Of a stretch of DNA of 35,685 nt, positions 33,639 to 35,685 are shown one piece after another. The stretch covers positions 1 to 35,685 of the forward strand of contig NZ_REBQ01000073.1 in the NCBI RefSeq assembly GCF_007692655.1, in the 5' to 3' direction. A program made the position numbers and the translations under genes. The notes below the pieces were generated by a model. It worked only from the letters and a program-made list of their open reading frames with translations. It did not search any database and was not told the origin of the DNA. This DNA is from Halomonas sp. (lineage in GTDB: Bacteria > Pseudomonadota > Gammaproteobacteria > Pseudomonadales > Halomonadaceae). Each line of letters starts with the position of its first letter. Within the stretch, counting starts at the first letter, position 1.

Positions 33639-35685
33639 GCAAGCGCGACAAGGGATCGACCAACGACCCCGTTAATTACGACCTGTTTGCCGACGACGCC
33701 CCCGTCCCTGCCGAACCCATCGCAGCAGTGGCAACTACCGCTCAAAAAGCGGAACCCCACGCCGCGCTTTACAGCATTGATGCGCTGTTGGCACTTTGTG
33801 AACGCTGGGTGGCACGAGGCTGGCTGCGAGATTTAGACCGCGCCCTGGTGCGCTTTTTCGCCAGCGAAGCAAACGACGCCCCGCCGCTGCTACTGCTGGG
33901 CGCGGCGCTGGCCAGCCACCAGCTTGGCCGTGGCCATGTCTGCCTGGATTTAGCCGCCACCCTCGCCGCCCCCGATTTTGCCCTCTCGCTACCGCCAGAA
34001 GGCGACGACCTCAACGACCCGCCGCCGCTCCCCAGCGAAGTGCTAGCCACGCTAACGCTAAGTGAGTGGCAGGCCGCGCTTAACCACCCCACGCTGATCA
34101 GCGACGGCCCCGGCAATACGCCGCTGGTGGTGAGTAGCGGACAGGGTGAGCCTCCTCACACCACCAAGCTCTACCTGCGCCGCTACTGGCAGTACGAACA
34201 AACCCTGCACCAGGAGATCGCCGCACGGCTCAGCGTTGAGGATGCAGGTGAACAGCCGCCACTCAACAGCGCACTGGATAAACTCTTCCCCGCCACCGGC
34301 AGCCTGGATTGGCAGAAAACCGCCTGCGCCCTAGCCGCCCGCAGCCACTTCTCCATCATCACCGGCGGCCCCGGCACCGGCAAAACCACCACTGTGGTGC
34401 GCCTGCTCGCCCTGCTGCAAACCCTGCAACTGGCAGAGCCCAACGCCCACCCGCTGCGCATCCGCCTGGCCGCCCCCACCGGCAAAGCCGCCGCACGGTT
34501 GAATGAATCCATCGCCGGGCAGGTGAACGACCTACCCATTAGCGCACTGGCCTCTTTATTGCCTGAGCGGGCAGTGAGCGAAATTGCGATCCCTACTGAA
34601 GTCACGACGCTTCATCGTCTCTTAGGCGCAAGACCCGACACCCGCCACTTCCGCCACCACCCCGGCAACCTCCTGGCGCTGGATGTACTGGTGATCGACG
34701 AAGCCTCAATGGTGGATATCGAAATGATGACCGCCGTGCTGCGCGCCCTGCCCGCCACCGCCAAGCTGGTGCTGCTGGGGGATAAAGACCAGCTGGCCTC
34801 CGTGGAAGCCGGCGCCGTACTGGGCGATTTATGTCGCCGCGCCGAAGCCGCCCACTACACGCCCACCACCGCCCAATGGATTGCGGAAATCACCGGCCAG
34901 CCGCTGCCGGAGGCGCTTATCGACCCCGACGGCCAGCCGCTGGATCAAGCCATTACCATGCTGCGGGTCAGCCACCGCTTTGACGCCCACAGCGGCATCG
35001 GCCAGCTAGCCCAGGCGATTAACCAACCGCTGAGCGATGGGCTAACCCCAAAGGACAAACAGAACGCCGTGCATCAGGTGCTGCGCCACGGCTACCCGGA
35101 CGTACACCACCTGATACTGGGAACGGAAGGCAAAAGTGAGGAAGACAGCGCCCTGGAGCGCCTAGTGGTTAACGGCAGCCCGGCGCGTTTCCCCAACAAG
35201 GGCGAAGGCCGCCGCGACCACGCAGGCCAACTGATGGCACCGCCCACCGGCTACCAACACTACTTAACAGTGTTGGACAAACAGCGCCCAAACACCGCGC
35301 TAAGCTTTGAAGAACACCGCGCCCCCTACCACCAGTGGGCCAGCCAAGTGCTTCACGCCTACGGCCACTTTCAACTGCTCTGCGCGCTGCGCAAAGGCCC
35401 CTGGGGAGTAGAAGGCTTAAACCTGCGCATCGCCAAGGTACTGCGCAGCGAAAAGCTGCTCAGCGCAAGCGATATTGAACTGGAAAAAGGCTGGTACGAA
35501 GGCCGCCCGGTATTGATCACCCAAAACGACTACAGCCTGGGCCTAATGAACGGCGATATCGGCATCACCCTGGCAGTGCCCGATCCCCGCTCTTCATCAG
35601 GAGCGCCAGGAAGAACACTATTAAGAGTCGCCTTCCCCACCAGCGATACAGACAAACCCATCAACTGGGTACTCCCCTCCCGCCT
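33635..35685 (+). CDS. recD: Exonuclease V subunit alpha RecD (3' truncated by the window)
   Basis: The 5'-3' helicase subunit of RecBCD. The frame opens with ATG overlapping the recB stop (ATGA) and stays open for 683 codons to the right edge. It has an N-terminal RecB-binding domain, Walker A GGPGTGKTTT (from 244), APTGKAAARLNE, TLHRLLGA and Walker B LVIDEASMVD (around 351), then LVLLGDKDQLASVEAGAVLGDL. KLYLRRYWQYEQ in the N-terminal part is typical of RecD. The C-terminal helicase motifs lie beyond the window. It is translationally coupled to recB. Confidence 0.95.
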   Translation, partial: MSKRDKGSTNDPVNYDLFADDAPVPAEPIAAVATTAQKAEPHAALYSIDALLALCERWVARGWLRDLDRALVRFFASEANDAPPLLLLGAALASHQLGRGHVCLDLAATLAAPDFALSLPPEGDDLNDPPPLPSEVLATLTLSEWQAALNHPTLISDGPGNTPLVVSSGQGEPPHTTKLYLRRYWQYEQTLHQEIAARLSVEDAGEQPPLNSALDKLFPATGSLDWQKTACALAARSHFSIITGGPGTGKTTTVVRLLALLQTLQLAEPNAHPLRIRLAAPTGKAAARLNESIAGQVNDLPISALASLLPERAVSEIAIPTEVTTLHRLLGARPDTRHFRHHPGNLLALDVLVIDEASMVDIEMMTAVLRALPATAKLVLLGDKDQLASVEAGAVLGDLCRRAEAAHYTPTTAQWIAEITGQPLPEALIDPDGQPLDQAITMLRVSHRFDAHSGIGQLAQAINQPLSDGLTPKDKQNAVHQVLRHGYPDVHHLILGTEGKSEEDSALERLVVNGSPARFPNKGEGRRDHAGQLMAPPTGYQHYLTVLDKQRPNTALSFEEHRAPYHQWASQVLHAYGHFQLLCALRKGPWGVEGLNLRIAKVLRSEKLLSASDIELEKGWYEGRPVLITQNDYSLGLMNGDIGITLAVPDPRSSSGAPGRTLLRVAFPTSDTDKPINWVLPSR

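Overview
The window looks like a chromosomal segment of a halophilic gammaproteobacterium of the Halomonas/Vreelandella type. The secreted binding proteins are strongly acidic, the gene families (AstE, polar amino-acid ABC transporter, PurEK, IlvD, RecCBD) are typical of that group, and no phage, plasmid backbone, insertion sequence, CRISPR array, rRNA or tRNA gene was seen. The genus is an inference from content and style only.

Layout. 1-77 is the tail of an isocitrate/isopropylmalate-type dehydrogenase. 78-2950 holds a soluble PAS-GGDEF diguanylate cyclase, the quinone reductase wrbA and a divergent hemerythrin-like gene, separated by clear hairpins and small repeats. 2964-10695 is an amino-acid block: astE, an ABC transporter core (ATPase and two permeases), three successive paralogous periplasmic binding proteins and an IadA-family amidohydrolase. 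Together they suggest uptake and breakdown of basic or modified amino acids. A TraX-like membrane protein follows (10809-11627). On the minus strand come a membrane PAS-GGDEF protein (11665-13203) and purE-purK (13522-15206). Next are a small lone HTH protein, a ChrA-type transporter, a single-domain rhodanese, ilvD and a HigBA-type toxin-antitoxin pair.

20115 to the end carries recC, recB and recD (recD runs off the window). recC and recB are separated by about 6 kb. This insert holds a minus-strand operon (small DUF3311-like membrane protein, sodium:solute symporter, nitrilase, aldoxime dehydratase), a divergent LysR regulator and a cytoplasmic papain-like C39-family protein. The operon reads as a complete aldoxime -> nitrile -> carboxylic acid route with its own importer and regulator. 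A good sigma70-type promoter just upstream of recB suggests that recBD is transcribed separately from recC.

Most notable: the aldoxime/nitrile module lodged inside the recCBD locus; an IadA homologue that lacks the first metal-binding histidine and the bridging lysine; three tandem binding proteins, one with Asp->Asn at a ligand-binding position; a short ORF with seven aromatic residues in fifteen followed by hairpins ahead of the third binding protein; and a REP-like palindrome plus in-frame tandem duplications inside the recB reading frame.
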